DNA of 64,000 nt from Streptomyces nojiriensis (GTDB lineage Bacteria; Actinomycetota; Actinomycetes; Streptomycetales; Streptomycetaceae), in the NCBI RefSeq assembly GCF_017639205.1, contig NZ_CP071139.1, forward strand, positions 4,899,001 to 4,963,000, given 5' to 3'. Below the pieces are notes generated by a model, which did not search any database, had not been told where the DNA came from, and saw only the letters and a program-made list of their open reading frames with translations. The stretch's first letter is position 1. Each line of letters opens with the position of its first letter. The position numbers and the translations under genes were made by a program. This document shows positions 42,035 through 49,781 of this stretch, one piece after another.

Positions 42035-42453
42035 CCGTGGGAACCTCCTGACGAGATGGTCAGCTCAACGGTGATCTCAGTGGCCATCTCACTGGCACGG
42101 CTGGACCAGGCCGCCCCCGAGTCCCGGTGCGCCGCTCTCTTCGAGACTTGCATCAGTGGGGACCGGTGTGTGGAGCCTGTCCCGCTGAGAGGCGTGGCAC
42201 TCTCGTCGCGAGCACCGTTGGCGGGGAAAGAGGACTAGGCAGACCCGTCGAGGGCCTGAGCCAACCCCTCCGACCAACCGCCCCTTTTGGAAAGCGAATT
42301 CACGCGACGGAGACAGCGGTGTGAGGCAGGTCATCGAGAACGCGTCTCGCGGCGCGAGACCGGCGGGGGCTCGTGTGGTGCAAGTGGTGCGCGAAGAGCC
42401 CTCCGGCCAGGGAGTTCCCGCGAGTTGGGGCACGCGGAGGGCACGGCGAGAGT
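42035..42453. other. Intergenic region left of tRNA-Gly
   Basis: No gene, integrase remnant or tRNA fragment was recognised in this ~420-bp stretch, although it is where an island integrated in the tRNA 3' end would begin. Confidence 0.45.
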
Positions 42454-42505
42454 CGAGAGGTCTAGACAACGACGAAGGCCCAGGTCTGCGACCTGGGCCT
42501 TCGTC
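42454..42505 (-). terminator. tRNA-Gly terminator; copy of the 13.5-kb terminator
   Basis: A 15-17 bp inverted repeat begins 5 nt beyond the tRNA 3' end on the minus strand and must terminate the tRNA transcript. Together with the 13 bases CGAGAGGTCTAGA on its left, the 52-bp element is 47/52 identical, in direct orientation, to 13484-13535. Two of the differences form a compensated stem pair. Confidence 0.85.
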
Positions 42506-42509
42506 CAAG

Positions 42510-42580
42510 AGCGGATGACGGGAATCGAACCCGCGCTATAAGCTTGGGAAGCTCATGTTCTACCATTAAACTACATCCGC
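42510..42580 (-). tRNA. tRNA-Gly (anticodon CCC)
   Basis: A 71-nt tRNA on the minus strand. The acceptor arm GCGGATG pairs with CATCCGC, the D-arm contains AATGGTAG, the anticodon loop TTCCCAA holds CCC, and the T-arm GGGTTCGATTCCC is standard. The discriminator base is T and no CCA is encoded, as usual in Streptomyces. It marks the junction between the accessory-looking left part of the window and the conserved right part. Confidence 0.95.
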
Positions 42581-42804
42581 GCAGCGGGCCAGTTGCCTGG
42601 ATCCCTAACGTTGCTCACTCTACCTCATGATCGACCCCCGGTGAATTTGCCGCGGGGTCGTTGTCGTGTGTGGCGTACACCGGGGCGTGTGCGTGCGGGA
42701 GTTGGGGCGTACCGTGTGGGTGCGGAGCGGCGGCTGGAGCGGGTGCCGATCATCCCCTAATGTGGCGATTCGTCGCAGTACGGCTCGTTGGGGAAAGGGA
42801 CTCG

Positions 42805-42969
42805 ATGGAGCACACCGTCGTCCGTTGTGCCGAAGGGCACGTTTTCAGTACCGCCTCCTTCCCGCTGCAGCACCTCGGTGCCGGCCGGATCGGGCCCGGG
42901 CGGCTGCTGCGGTGTCCGCGGTGCGCACGGTTGCGGCACGCCGTGCCCGTGGGTGGCGCGAAGCGGTAG
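42805..42969 (+). CDS. Small zinc-ribbon-like protein
   Basis: The protein has 54 residues. Two Cys pairs or partial pairs are seen (VVRCAEGHVF and LLRCPRCARL), so it can bind zinc as a small ribbon. ATG 42805 follows GGGAAAGGGA. No named family, but the RBS and third-position G/C support it. It lies upstream of dcd on the same strand. Confidence 0.7.
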   Translation: MEHTVVRCAEGHVFSTASFPLQHLGAGRIGPGRLLRCPRCARLRHAVPVGGAKR

Positions 42970-43039
42970 CCGCCAGGGCGGGCGCGCGGGTGTCGCTCTC
43001 GATTGGGGGTGGCCCGCGCGCTCTGCGTATCCTCGGGAC

Positions 43040-43627
43040 GTGCTTCTCTCTGACAAAGACATCCGGGCCGAGATCGACAGCGGACGGGTTCGCATCGACC
43101 CGTTCGAGGAATCGATGGTGCAGCCCTCCAGCATCGATGTACGTCTCGACCGGTTCTTCCGGGTGTTCGAGAACCACCGCTACGCCCACATCGATCCGGC
43201 GATCGAGCAGTCGGACCTGACCCGGATGGTCGAGCCGGAGGGTGACGAGGCGTTCATCCTCCACCCCGGTGAGTTCGTCCTCGCCTCGACGTACGAGGTC
43301 ATCTCGCTGCCCGACGACATCGCCTCCAGACTGGAGGGGAAGTCCAGCCTGGGCCGCCTCGGCCTGGTGACGCATTCGACCGCCGGGTTCATCGACCCCG
43401 GGTTCTCGGGCCACGTGACCCTGGAGCTGTCGAACCTCGCCACCCTGCCGATCAAGCTCTGGCCGGGCATGAAGATCGGGCAGCTGTGCATGTTCCGACT
43501 CAGCTCGCCGGCCGAGTTCCCGTACGGCAGCGAGCGCTACGGGTCCAGGTACCAGGGGCAGCGCGGGCCGACCGCCTCGCGCTCCTTCCAGAACTTCCAC
43601 CGCACCCAGGTGAGGCACGAGGCATGA
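43040..43627 (+). CDS. dcd: dCTP deaminase
   Basis: The protein has 195 residues. LLSDKDIRAEIDSGRVRIDPFEESMVQPSSIDVRLDRFFRVF, then HPGEFVLASTYE and GKSSLGRLGLVTHSTAGFIDPGFSGHVTLELSN are the dUTPase-fold motifs of dCTP deaminase, with the catalytic Glu in the last block. It converts dCTP to dUTP for thymidylate synthesis. GTG 43040 is used; the stop overlaps the next ATG (ATGA). A housekeeping gene. Confidence 0.95.
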   Translation: MLLSDKDIRAEIDSGRVRIDPFEESMVQPSSIDVRLDRFFRVFENHRYAHIDPAIEQSDLTRMVEPEGDEAFILHPGEFVLASTYEVISLPDDIASRLEGKSSLGRLGLVTHSTAGFIDPGFSGHVTLELSNLATLPIKLWPGMKIGQLCMFRLSSPAEFPYGSERYGSRYQGQRGPTASRSFQNFHRTQVRHEA

Positions 43628-44121
43628 GCGACGTACGCGAGAACCTGACCTACGACGGCTTCGGGCGCGCCGTGCGCGAGCTGGCGCAGACGATCGCCGA
43701 CGACGGCTACGAGCCCGACATCATCCTGAGCATCGCCCGCGGCGGGGTGTTCGTCGCCGGCGGCCTGGCGTACGCGCTCGACTGCAAGAACATCCACCTC
43801 GTGAACGTGGAGTTCTACACCGGCGTCGGCACCACGCTGGAGATGCCGGTCATGCTGGCACCCGTGCCCGAGGCGATCGACTTCACCGACAAGAAGGTCC
43901 TCATCGCCGATGACGTGGCCGACACCGGCAAGACGCTGAAGCTCGTCCACGACTTCTGCCTGGGCCACGTCGCCGAGGTGCGCTCCGCCGTCGTCTACGA
44001 GAAGTCCCACTCCCTCGTGAAGTGCGAGTACGTGTGGAAGAAGACCGACGAGTGGATCAACTTCCCCTGGTCGGTCGAGCCGCCCGTCGTCAAGCGCGAG
44101 GGCCAGGTCCTCGACGCCTAG
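43624..44121 (+). CDS. Phosphoribosyltransferase-family protein
   Basis: The protein has 165 residues with the type I PRT fold. The PRPP-binding loop is VLIADDVADTGKTL and the PPi loop SIARGGVFVAGGL. It is of the xanthine/hypoxanthine-PRT-like group of actinobacteria rather than pyrimidine PRTs. It probably salvages a purine base. It is coupled to dcd by an ATGA overlap, which ties it to nucleotide metabolism. A terminator follows. Confidence 0.88.
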   Translation: MSDVRENLTYDGFGRAVRELAQTIADDGYEPDIILSIARGGVFVAGGLAYALDCKNIHLVNVEFYTGVGTTLEMPVMLAPVPEAIDFTDKKVLIADDVADTGKTLKLVHDFCLGHVAEVRSAVVYEKSHSLVKCEYVWKKTDEWINFPWSVEPPVVKREGQVLDA

Positions 44122-44139
44122 CCCGCGGACGTCATGCAG

Positions 44140-44174
44140 AGGGCCCGCCGCGCGGACAGTGCGCGGCGGGCCCT
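44140..44174 (+). terminator. Terminator after phosphoribosyltransferase gene
   Basis: A 14-bp stem (44140-44153 with 44161-44174), seven-base loop, ending in CTTTC. It separates the dcd operon from the convergent Yip1 gene. Confidence 0.85.
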
Positions 44175-44193
44175 TTCGTGTGCTCAGGCGCGG

Positions 44194-45114
44194 TCAGATC
44201 GTGCCCAGCTTGATGATCGACAGCAGGGCGACCAGCTGGATCGCGGACGCGCCCAGGGCCTTCGGCCACGGCAGGTCGTGCGACTTGCTGATCAGTGAGG
44301 TGAACAGGGCTCCGGCCGCCACCCACGTGGCCCAGCCCAGCACCTGTACGACCATGTTGTCGCCGCCGAGGAACACGGCGAACAGCAGGCGCGGCGCGTC
44401 CGTGATGGACATGACCAGCATCGACAGGCCCACCGTCGGCTGCCACGAGCCGTCGCCGCCCAGCTGGCGGGCCATGGTGTGCGTGACCGCGCCCAGGATC
44501 AGGCCGCAGATGACGAAGGCCACGCCGGCGGACAGGACGATCGGGATGGCCTTCGGCACGGTCGCTTTGATGACGTCCTCGCGGGCGTCGTCGAGGCCGA
44601 AGACCGCGAGCAGCCCGTAGAGGAAGGTCACGATCAGCGCGGGGCCCCAGACCGCGTAGTCGCGCATCTGCAGGAAGGTCTGCCCCGGCCGCGTCACGAT
44701 GCCGCGGAGCAGCTCCTTCCACGGCAGCCGCGGCCCGGACGGCACCGCCGAGGCCGCGCCCGCCTGGTAGGTCGCGCCCTGGCCGTACGGGTCCTCGCCG
44801 ACGGCGAAGACCTGGGTGTGCCCCGGGTTGTCGTTGTAGCCCCCGCCGCCGCGGCCCCCGCCCCCGTGGTCGTACGGGGGCTGCTGCGCGTGCGGCTGCT
44901 GCTGCCCGTACGGGTCGAAGTACTCCGGCTCACCGTGACCTCCCGCGCCCGGCTGCGGCCACTGCTGCTGCGGTGGCGGGCCGCCGACGGGAGGGTACGG
45001 CGGCCGGCCGTACGGCGGCGGTTGCTGCTGCTGACCGTACGACTGCTGCTGCTGCGGGGGTTGTTGCGGAGAGCGGTTGTTGTCCCTGCCGCGTCCGATC
45101 CTGAATCCAGCCAC
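44194..45114 (-). CDS. Yip1-domain membrane protein with Gln/Pro/Gly-rich tail
   Basis: The protein has 306 residues. The first ~130 residues are low-complexity and rich in Gln, Pro, Gly and Tyr. The C-terminal part has about five membrane segments in the Yip1 layout, starting WKELLRGIVTRPGQTFLQMRDYAVWGPALIV. The Yip1 family in bacteria is of unknown function; the disordered N-terminus probably sits in the cytosol. GTG 45114 (VAGFRIGRGRD) is preferred to the longer frame from 45171. Confidence 0.85.
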   Translation of the reverse strand: MAGFRIGRGRDNNRSPQQPPQQQQSYGQQQQPPPYGRPPYPPVGGPPPQQQWPQPGAGGHGEPEYFDPYGQQQPHAQQPPYDHGGGGRGGGGYNDNPGHTQVFAVGEDPYGQGATYQAGAASAVPSGPRLPWKELLRGIVTRPGQTFLQMRDYAVWGPALIVTFLYGLLAVFGLDDAREDVIKATVPKAIPIVLSAGVAFVICGLILGAVTHTMARQLGGDGSWQPTVGLSMLVMSITDAPRLLFAVFLGGDNMVVQVLGWATWVAAGALFTSLISKSHDLPWPKALGASAIQLVALLSIIKLGTI

Positions 45115-45415
45115 GTGATCGAACGTACCTGGTCCGGCGGGCACACGTGGACGGGCAGCCGGAACAGCCACCCTTTGCGGCTGACCTGTGACATCCCTTA
45201 GGGGGTCCCGGAGGGGCTGTCCCCACCCCGTGTCCGATCTTGCCCTGTGCCCGATTTACCAGGCTGTGTCGTGGTCTGCGGCGTTCCGTTACGTTCTCGA
45301 TGGGTTACGCACATATCGGGTCCGTAGTTTCGTTCTCGTCGCCGCCACACGGCGCGAACGACCACGAACGAGCACGAACGAGCACGAGTACACGAGACAC
45401 GAGAAGAGCCCACAC
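45115..45415. other. Divergent promoter region with ACGA-rich repeats
   Basis: It holds promoters for the Yip1 gene (minus) and the secreted-protein gene (plus). Bases 45355-45403 are an imperfect run of CGAAC/CACGA units ending next to the secreted-protein start, a low-complexity leader. No gene is seen. Confidence 0.6.
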
Positions 45416-46183
45416 ATGCGCAACACTCGCCGAACCAGCCTCCGCAGCGCCGCCGTCGTCGTCGGCGCGGCCACCGTCCTGGCCGTCCCGGTCGGGTCCG
45501 CCTTCGCGGACTCGCCGGCCGTACCGGGGCCGGGGGTGCTGCCGTCCGTCGAACCGGCCGCGAGCGTCCGCGCGTACGTCACCACCGTGAAGCTGGCGGA
45601 CGGGTCCGTCGCCGAGGTCTACAGGATCGGCAACAGCCACTTCGAGGCGGACGTCCTCGCCGGCTCCGCGAAGCTGGACACGCTGGTCAGCAAGGAGGGG
45701 GCGGCGTCGTACGGGCAGAGCGACGGCCTGCGCGTCGTGCTCCGGCCGAACGGCACCGTCACCTCCTGGATGGAGGGCGCGCCGAAGCCGCAGACCGGGA
45801 AGGAGAGCTCGGTGCGGATCACCATGGCCGACGGGCGGATCGCCAGGCTGGTGGACGGCTCGTACGGCAAGCGCGTCGAGATCTCCACGCCGAAGGGCCG
45901 CGCCGCCCTGGCCACGATCGACCTGCGGCGTCCGAGCGTCCAGCACGACGGCTGGACGTACAGGCTCGTCCAGGACGGCAAGCGCGTGAAGTTCGTCGTC
46001 ATCGACGGCAAGGGCGGCGGGAACAGCTGGGTGTACGACTTCAACGGCAGGCTGATCGAGAAGTACACGGTCGCCCCGGTGCGGCAGGACGGCGGGAAGG
46101 GCGTGAAGGTGGCCGCCTCCGGCGGCGCCTCTGCGGCGGACGCGGCCGGGCTGGGCTTCACCGTGCTGCGGGGCCGGGGCTGA
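45416..46183 (+). CDS. Secreted protein of unknown function
   Basis: The protein has 255 residues. A Sec signal peptide (MRNTRRTSLRSAAVVVGAATVLAVP) ends near SAFADSPA. The mature part is beta-rich with no Cys and repeats of the type VRAYVTTVKLADGSVAEVYRIGN, which suggests a beta-sandwich or propeller-like fold. No family recognised. ATG 45416 is preceded by the ACGA-rich stretch rather than a strong RBS. A strong terminator follows 25 nt after the stop. Confidence 0.75.
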   Translation: MRNTRRTSLRSAAVVVGAATVLAVPVGSAFADSPAVPGPGVLPSVEPAASVRAYVTTVKLADGSVAEVYRIGNSHFEADVLAGSAKLDTLVSKEGAASYGQSDGLRVVLRPNGTVTSWMEGAPKPQTGKESSVRITMADGRIARLVDGSYGKRVEISTPKGRAALATIDLRRPSVQHDGWTYRLVQDGKRVKFVVIDGKGGGNSWVYDFNGRLIEKYTVAPVRQDGGKGVKVAASGGASAADAAGLGFTVLRGRG

Positions 46184-46208
46184 GTCCCTCCCGTCCCCGT
46201 ACGACGAC

Positions 46209-46246
46209 GGAACGGCCGGTCCCCCTGGTGGGGGACCGGCCGTTCC
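46209..46246. terminator. Bidirectional terminator between secreted-protein and Fe-S genes
   Basis: A perfect 17-bp stem (46209-46225 with 46230-46246) on TGGT. It lies between two convergent genes and can serve both. Confidence 0.92.
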
Positions 46247-46290
46247 GGTGCGGGTGCCCTGCCGGTGCCCGGCGGGGCCCTGCGGGAGTC

Positions 46291-48885
46291 CTACTTGGCC
46301 TCGGCCTCGGGCTTCGTCTCGGCCTCGGCCTCGGGCTCGCCCGCAGTCTCTGCCTTCGCCTCTGCCTCCGGCTCGGCCGCAGTCTTCGCCTCGGCCGCGG
46401 CTTCGGCGTCTGCCTCTGCCGGGGCGTCCGCCTCCGGCTCGGCAGCGGCCTCAGTCGCCGCCTCGGCTTCCGCCTTGGCAGCCGCCTCGGCTTCCGCCTT
46501 GGCCTTGGCCTCGGCGTCGGCCTTCGCCTTCGCTTCGGCGTCGGCCTTCGCCTTGGCCTCGGCTTCCGCCTTCGCTTCCGCCGCGGCCTTCGCGGCAGCG
46601 GCGGCGGCTTCCGCCTCGGCCGCGGCCTGTGCCTCGGCCTCCGCCGCGAGCGCGGCCAGCTCGGCCTCCGTCGGGCCCGGGGTCTTCACCGAGTCGAGCA
46701 GCAGCTGCGCCACGTCGACCACCTGGACGTGTTCCTTCGCTTGGCCGTCGTTCTTCTTGCCGTTCACCGAGTCGGTGAGCATCACGAGGCAGAAGGGGCA
46801 GGCAGTGGAGACGATGTCCGGGTTCAGGGACAGGGCCTCGTCGACGCGCTCGTTGTTGATGCGCTTGCCGATCCGCTCCTCCATCCACATCCGCGCGCCA
46901 CCGGCGCCACAGCAGAAGCCCCGCTCCTTGTGGCGGTGCATCTCCTGCTGGCGCAGGCCCGGCACGGCCGACATGATCTCGCGCGGCGGCGTGTAGACCT
47001 TGTTGTGCCGGCCCAGGTAGCACGGGTCGTGGTACGTGATCAGGCCGTCGACCGGCGTGACCGGCGTGAGGCGGCCCTCGTCGATCAGGTGCTGGAGCAG
47101 CTGCGTGTGGTGGATGACCTCGTACTCGCCGCCCAGCTGCGGGTACTCGTTCGCGATCGTGTTGAAGCAGTGCGGGCAGGTCGAGACGATCCGCTTCGCC
47201 GACTTCGGCTTCTTCGTCGAGGGGTCCTCGTCGTCCTCGCCGAACGCCATGTTCAGCATGGCCACGTTCTCCTGGCCCAGCTGCTGGAACAGCGGCTCGT
47301 TGCCCAGGCGGCGCGGCGAGTCACCGGTGCACTTCTCGTCGCCGCCCATGATCGCGAACTTGACGCCCGCGATGTTCAGCAGCTCCGCGAAGGCCTTCGT
47401 GGTCTTCTTGGCCCGGTCCTCCAGGGCGCCGGCGCAGCCGACCCAGTAGAGGTAGTCGAACTCGGAGAGGTCCTCCGCGTCCTTCCCGATGATCGGGACC
47501 TCGAAGTCCACCTCCTTGGTCCACTCGACGCGCTGCTTCTTCGCCAGGCCCCAGGGGTTGCCCTTCTTCTCCAGGTTCTTGAGCATCGTGCCCGCCTCCG
47601 ACGGGAACGCGCTCTCGATCATCACCTGGTAGCGGCGCATGTCGACGATGTGGTCGATGTGCTCGATGTCGACCGGGCACTGCTCCACGCACGCACCGCA
47701 GGTGGTGCAGGACCACAGCACGTCCGGGTCGATGACGCCGTTCTCCTCGGCGGTGCCGATCAGCGGGCGCTCGGCCTCCGCGAGAGCGGCGGCCGGGACA
47801 TCGGCGAGCTGCTCCGCCGTGGCCTTCTCGTTGCCCTCCATGTCCTTGCCGCCACCGGCCAGCAGGTACGGGGCCTTGGCGTGCGCGTGGTCGCGCAGCG
47901 ACATGATGAGCAGCTTGGGGGACAGCGGCTTGCCCGTGTTCCAGGCCGGGCACTGCGACTGGCAGCGACCGCACTCCGTGCACGTGGAGAAGTCGAGGAT
48001 GCCCTTCCAGGAGAACTGCTCGACCTGGGAGACACCGAAGGAGTCGTCCTCGCCCGGGTCCTCGAAGTCGATCTCCTTGCCGCCCGAGGTCATCGGCTGC
48101 AGCGCGCCGAGGGCCGTGGAGCCGTCCGCGTTCCGCTTGAACCAGATGTTCGGGAAGCCGAGGAAGCGGTGCCAGGCGACACCCATGTTGGTGTTGAGCG
48201 AGACCGTGATCATCCAGGTGAAGGACGTGACGATCTTGAGCGCCGCGAAGAAGTACGTCAGGTACTGGAGCGTGCTCAGGCTCAGCCCGTCGAAGGCGGC
48301 GATCAGCGGGTACGAGGCGAAGAAGCCCGGCTCCCAGCCGTCGACGCCGTGCTGGGCGCCCTCCAGGGCGCGCAGCGTCATGATGCAGATGCCGACGATC
48401 AGGATGACGGCCTCGACGAAGTACGCCTGGCCCGTCTTGGAGCCCGCGAAGCGGGACTTGCGGCCCGCCGCGCTCGGCCGGCTCAGCTGCCGGATCACGA
48501 TGAGGGTGACGATGCCGAGCACCGTCATCAGGCCGAGGAACTCGGTGAAGATCTCGTACGGCAGCCAGTCACCGATGATCGGGATCAGCCAGTCGGCCTG
48601 GAAGAGCTGGCCGAAGGCGTTGACGATCGTCAGCAGCAGCGAGAAGAAGCCCACCGCCACGAACCAGTGCGCGAAGCCGACGATGCCCCAGCGGTTCATA
48701 CGGGTGTGGCCGAGGAATTCCTTGACCAGGGTGATGGTGCGCTGCGTGGGATCGCCGGTGCGCGTGCCCGCGGGCACTGGCTGGCCGAGTCGCACGAAAC
48801 GGTAGATCTGCACGATGGCACGGCCGAACAGCGCGACGGCCACCACCGTGATGACCAGCGACACGATGATCGCGGCGAGTTGCAT
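46291..48885 (-). CDS. Membrane-anchored Fe-S oxidoreductase (heterodisulfide-reductase-like) with Ala/Glu/Lys tail
   Basis: The protein has 864 residues. About six membrane segments occupy the first 260. Two ferredoxin-type clusters follow: CTECGRCQSQCP and CTTCGACVEQCP, each with the fourth Cys. The C-terminal part has CCG-type motifs (TYHDPCYLGRHN, GFCCGAGGARMW, STACPFCLVML), which bind a further cluster in HdrD/GlpC-like enzymes. The last ~180 residues are a low-complexity Ala/Glu/Lys tail (AEAEAKAKADAEAKAKADAE type). It transfers electrons, probably to or from the quinone pool; the partner is unknown. It is a conserved single gene in Streptomyces chromosomes; the tail is unusual. Confidence 0.9.
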   Translation of the reverse strand: MQLAAIIVSLVITVVAVALFGRAIVQIYRFVRLGQPVPAGTRTGDPTQRTITLVKEFLGHTRMNRWGIVGFAHWFVAVGFFSLLLTIVNAFGQLFQADWLIPIIGDWLPYEIFTEFLGLMTVLGIVTLIVIRQLSRPSAAGRKSRFAGSKTGQAYFVEAVILIVGICIMTLRALEGAQHGVDGWEPGFFASYPLIAAFDGLSLSTLQYLTYFFAALKIVTSFTWMITVSLNTNMGVAWHRFLGFPNIWFKRNADGSTALGALQPMTSGGKEIDFEDPGEDDSFGVSQVEQFSWKGILDFSTCTECGRCQSQCPAWNTGKPLSPKLLIMSLRDHAHAKAPYLLAGGGKDMEGNEKATAEQLADVPAAALAEAERPLIGTAEENGVIDPDVLWSCTTCGACVEQCPVDIEHIDHIVDMRRYQVMIESAFPSEAGTMLKNLEKKGNPWGLAKKQRVEWTKEVDFEVPIIGKDAEDLSEFDYLYWVGCAGALEDRAKKTTKAFAELLNIAGVKFAIMGGDEKCTGDSPRRLGNEPLFQQLGQENVAMLNMAFGEDDEDPSTKKPKSAKRIVSTCPHCFNTIANEYPQLGGEYEVIHHTQLLQHLIDEGRLTPVTPVDGLITYHDPCYLGRHNKVYTPPREIMSAVPGLRQQEMHRHKERGFCCGAGGARMWMEERIGKRINNERVDEALSLNPDIVSTACPFCLVMLTDSVNGKKNDGQAKEHVQVVDVAQLLLDSVKTPGPTEAELAALAAEAEAQAAAEAEAAAAAAKAAAEAKAEAEAKAKADAEAKAKADAEAKAKAEAEAAAKAEAEAATEAAAEPEADAPAEADAEAAAEAKTAAEPEAEAKAETAGEPEAEAETKPEAEAK

Positions 48886-48995
48886 GGAAGGGCTCCTCGG
48901 GCGGCACTTACTAAGCGGTAACTTATGAAGTCAAGGCTTGAGGTTACCCATTCCCGACGCCGCAATGTAGCTGAGCGTGCGGTGATCTGTGTCGC

Positions 48996-49544
48996 TCAGG
49001 CGACCCTTTGCCGGTACGCCGCGCGCGGGGTCTGCGCCAGGATCGCGAGGTCCATCCCGAGCCAGTGGTTCTCCACATAATGCCGGTCGAGCAGGGCCAT
49101 CTCCTCCCAGGGGAGGTCCGAACGCGCGCTGACCTGCCACAATCCGGTCATTCCGGGGCGTACGAGGAGTCGCTCGGGGTGGTCCGTGCGGGCCTGCGGG
49201 CGCGGTCCGACGAGCGACATCTCGCCGCGGGCCACGTTCAGCAGCTGCGGGAGGCTGTCGAGGGCGCAGCGGTCCAGGGCCGCGCCGATCCGGCCCGTGT
49301 CGGCGGTGCGCAGCCGCCACGTCCGAAACGGGCGGCCGGCCAGGCCGGCCGCGGCCTCCCGTGCGAAGGGGCGGCCGCCCTGGGTCGCGCAGAGCAGGGC
49401 GGTGGCGGCCGCGAGCGGCAGGCCGAGCACCGCGAGCAGCACCACTGCCCCGACGAGGTCGAGCACCCGCTTCGCCGGCGGGGCGGCGGGGACCCGTACC
49501 CGCGGAGCGGTGAGTGTGAGGGGCATGCCAGCACGCTGCCGCAT
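48996..49544 (-). CDS. Bacterial sugar transferase (short WcaJ/WbaP-like)
   Basis: The protein has 182 residues. One hydrophobic hairpin near the N-terminus (VLDLVGAVVLLAVLGLPLAAATALL) is followed by the catalytic signature LDSLPQLLNVARGEMSLVGPRPQ and VRPGMTGLWQVSARSD. The enzymes move a sugar-phosphate onto undecaprenyl phosphate to start an exopolysaccharide. It has the minimal catalytic domain length of the family. The start is uncertain (ATG 49544 is very near GGAGG; ATG 49526 has a poor RBS). No other polysaccharide gene is near. Confidence 0.82.
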   Translation of the reverse strand: MRQRAGMPLTLTAPRVRVPAAPPAKRVLDLVGAVVLLAVLGLPLAAATALLCATQGGRPFAREAAAGLAGRPFRTWRLRTADTGRIGAALDRCALDSLPQLLNVARGEMSLVGPRPQARTDHPERLLVRPGMTGLWQVSARSDLPWEEMALLDRHYVENHWLGMDLAILAQTPRAAYRQRVA

Positions 49545-49690
49545 GCCTCCGGCGGTCTTGCGGTGGCGCGCGGCTGCGGTGACCCGTTCGGCTGAAGCCC
49601 CACTGCCGGGACTCCGCCCCCGGACTCCCCGCGCCCGCTGCGTCGACGGGGCCCTGCCGGCGCAAGGTTGCGCGTAAGCGCGGGCTAAAG

Positions 49691-49711
49691 GTTGAGTCGA
49701 CTCGACTCAGC
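49691..49711. promoter_or_regulatory. HspR operator (HAIR) 1 upstream of dnaK
   Basis: GTTGAGT-N7-ACTCAGC, two mismatches to the HAIR consensus CTTGAGT-N7-ACTCAAG. It lies 91 bp upstream of the dnaK start. Confidence 0.82.
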
Positions 49712-49742
49712 TCTGTTGACGCAAGCGCGGCGATACGGCATG

Positions 49743-49763
49743 GTTGAGTCTGTTCCACTCAAG
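49743..49763. promoter_or_regulatory. HspR operator (HAIR) 2 upstream of dnaK
   Basis: GTTGAGT-N7-ACTCAAG, one mismatch to consensus. It ends 18 bp before the dnaK start, so HspR bound here would block transcription of the whole operon. Confidence 0.92.
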
Positions 49764-49781
49764 TCAGCTGGAGGAATTGAA

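Noticed and set aside
42035..42510. Attachment-site duplicate of the tRNA-Gly 3' end as island border
   Set aside because: No second copy of the tRNA 3' segment and no integrase gene was seen in the window.
45355..45403. ACGA-rich run as a CRISPR-like or origin iteron array
   Set aside because: It is a short, imperfect low-complexity leader directly before a secreted-protein gene.
46228..48921. Plus-strand 897-codon frame opposite the Fe-S oxidoreductase
   Set aside because: It is the antisense shadow of a well-supported gene with clear Fe-S motifs; its residues are Arg/Leu/Val-rich without domains.
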